The notes below the pieces were generated by a model, which searched no databases, had not been told where the DNA came from, and saw only the letters and a program-made list of their open reading frames with translations. Positions 5,226 to 5,638 of a stretch of 5,638 bases of DNA are shown here, piece by piece. The DNA is from Pseudomonadota bacterium (lineage in GTDB: Bacteria; Pseudomonadota; Gammaproteobacteria; Burkholderiales; Burkholderiaceae_B), in the NCBI GenBank assembly GCA_023389535.1, contig JAEWEH010000285.1, forward strand, positions 1-5,638, read 5' to 3'. How positions within the stretch are numbered: position 1 is the stretch's first letter; each line of letters starts with the position of its first letter. A program made the position numbers and the translations under genes.

Positions 5226-5638
5226 ATCACTTTGGCTGCGAGCAGGTCATGCATATGTAAAGCGCCTAATAATAGCCCGGTATCGTCCACGACGATCATT
5301 TGGTTCAGACGGCCGGCGTCCATTTGCGTGGCGGCCTCGATCGCCAGTGCGCCGGGGCCTATGACTTTGGGGTTGCGGCTCATGCCGTCAGCCACTGTCA
5401 ATTCGCGAATGTCGCCGCGGCGCCCGATCAGCCGGCGCAGGTCGCCATCCGTGAATATGCCTATGGGCGACTTGGCCGCATCGACCACGATGGTCATGCC
5501 CATGCCTTTGGCGGACATTTCGGCCAAGGCTTCGGGCATCGAAGTGTCGGCATGGACAACCGGCAGCGCCGTGCCTTCGCGCATGACGTCGCGTACTGTC
5601 GTCAACAGCCTGCGCCCCAAGGCGCCGCCCGGATGCGA
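5222..5638 (-). CDS. kdsD: KdsD, D-arabinose 5-phosphate isomerase (C-terminal part; 5' end outside window)
   Basis: Only the last 138 codons are visible; the gene enters from the right edge. KdsD converts ribulose 5-phosphate to arabinose 5-phosphate, the first committed step to KDO. The fragment begins SHPGGALGRRLL, the end of the SIS (sugar isomerase) domain; its His is probably the active-site histidine known from E. coli KdsD. Two CBS domains follow: one from DVMREGTALPVV to GIFTDGDLRRLI, and one from VADGMSRNPKVI to GALHMHDLLAAKVI. These closely match the tail of the 328-residue E. coli enzyme, so the C-terminus is complete. A TTG at 5620 could look like a start, but the reading frame and the conserved motif continue upstream of it, so it is internal. 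The gene is followed by kdsC with a 4-base overlap, putting two steps of KDO supply under one transcript. Confidence 0.96.
   Translation of the reverse strand, partial: SHPGGALGRRLLTTVRDVMREGTALPVVHADTSMPEALAEMSAKGMGMTIVVDAAKSPIGIFTDGDLRRLIGRRGDIRELTVADGMSRNPKVIGPGALAIEAATQMDAGRLNQMIVVDDTGLLLGALHMHDLLAAKVI

Noticed and set aside
5222..5620. A self-contained 132-residue CBS-domain protein starting at 5620
   Set aside because: The apparent start is a TTG inside the conserved HPGGALGRRLL motif. The frame continues to the window edge, so this is the C-terminal part of kdsD.

Overview
This window reads as chromosomal DNA of a GC-rich betaproteobacterium. The gene order and protein style fit Burkholderiales, and most likely Alcaligenaceae (Bordetella/Achromobacter type). 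That placement is inferred from gene content, not from a database search. Every convincing gene lies on the minus strand, so transcription runs from high to low coordinates. There is no mobile element, tRNA, rRNA or CRISPR array, and all the genes look like core housekeeping genes.

In transcription order, the first block is lipopolysaccharide (LPS) supply and export. It holds the 3' end of kdsD (arabinose-5-phosphate isomerase), kdsC (KDO-8-phosphate phosphatase), lptC, lptA and lptB. The first four are very tightly packed: a 4-base overlap, a 6-base gap and another 4-base overlap. lptB follows lptA after 33 bases. KdsD and KdsC make KDO for the LPS inner core. LptC, LptA and LptB form the inner-membrane and periplasmic part of the LPS transport bridge.

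A 433-base spacer (2064-2496) follows. In E. coli and many other proteobacteria this slot holds rpoN (sigma-54). Here it holds no credible gene, only hairpins, a possible promoter and the hpf leader.

The second block is hpf (ribosome hibernation factor), a likely Rho-independent terminator, ptsN (EIIA-Ntr), hprK (HPr kinase/phosphorylase) and the first 34 codons of rapZ. These are regulators of the nitrogen-type PTS and of envelope-precursor supply. ptsN has a perfect TATAAT only six bases before its ATG, just past the terminator, so it probably has its own promoter and may be leaderless. Two strong hairpins separate hprK from rapZ.

The region is therefore mostly ordinary. The points most worth a second look are the empty rpoN slot, the ptsN promoter/terminator arrangement, and the structured intergenic spacers.
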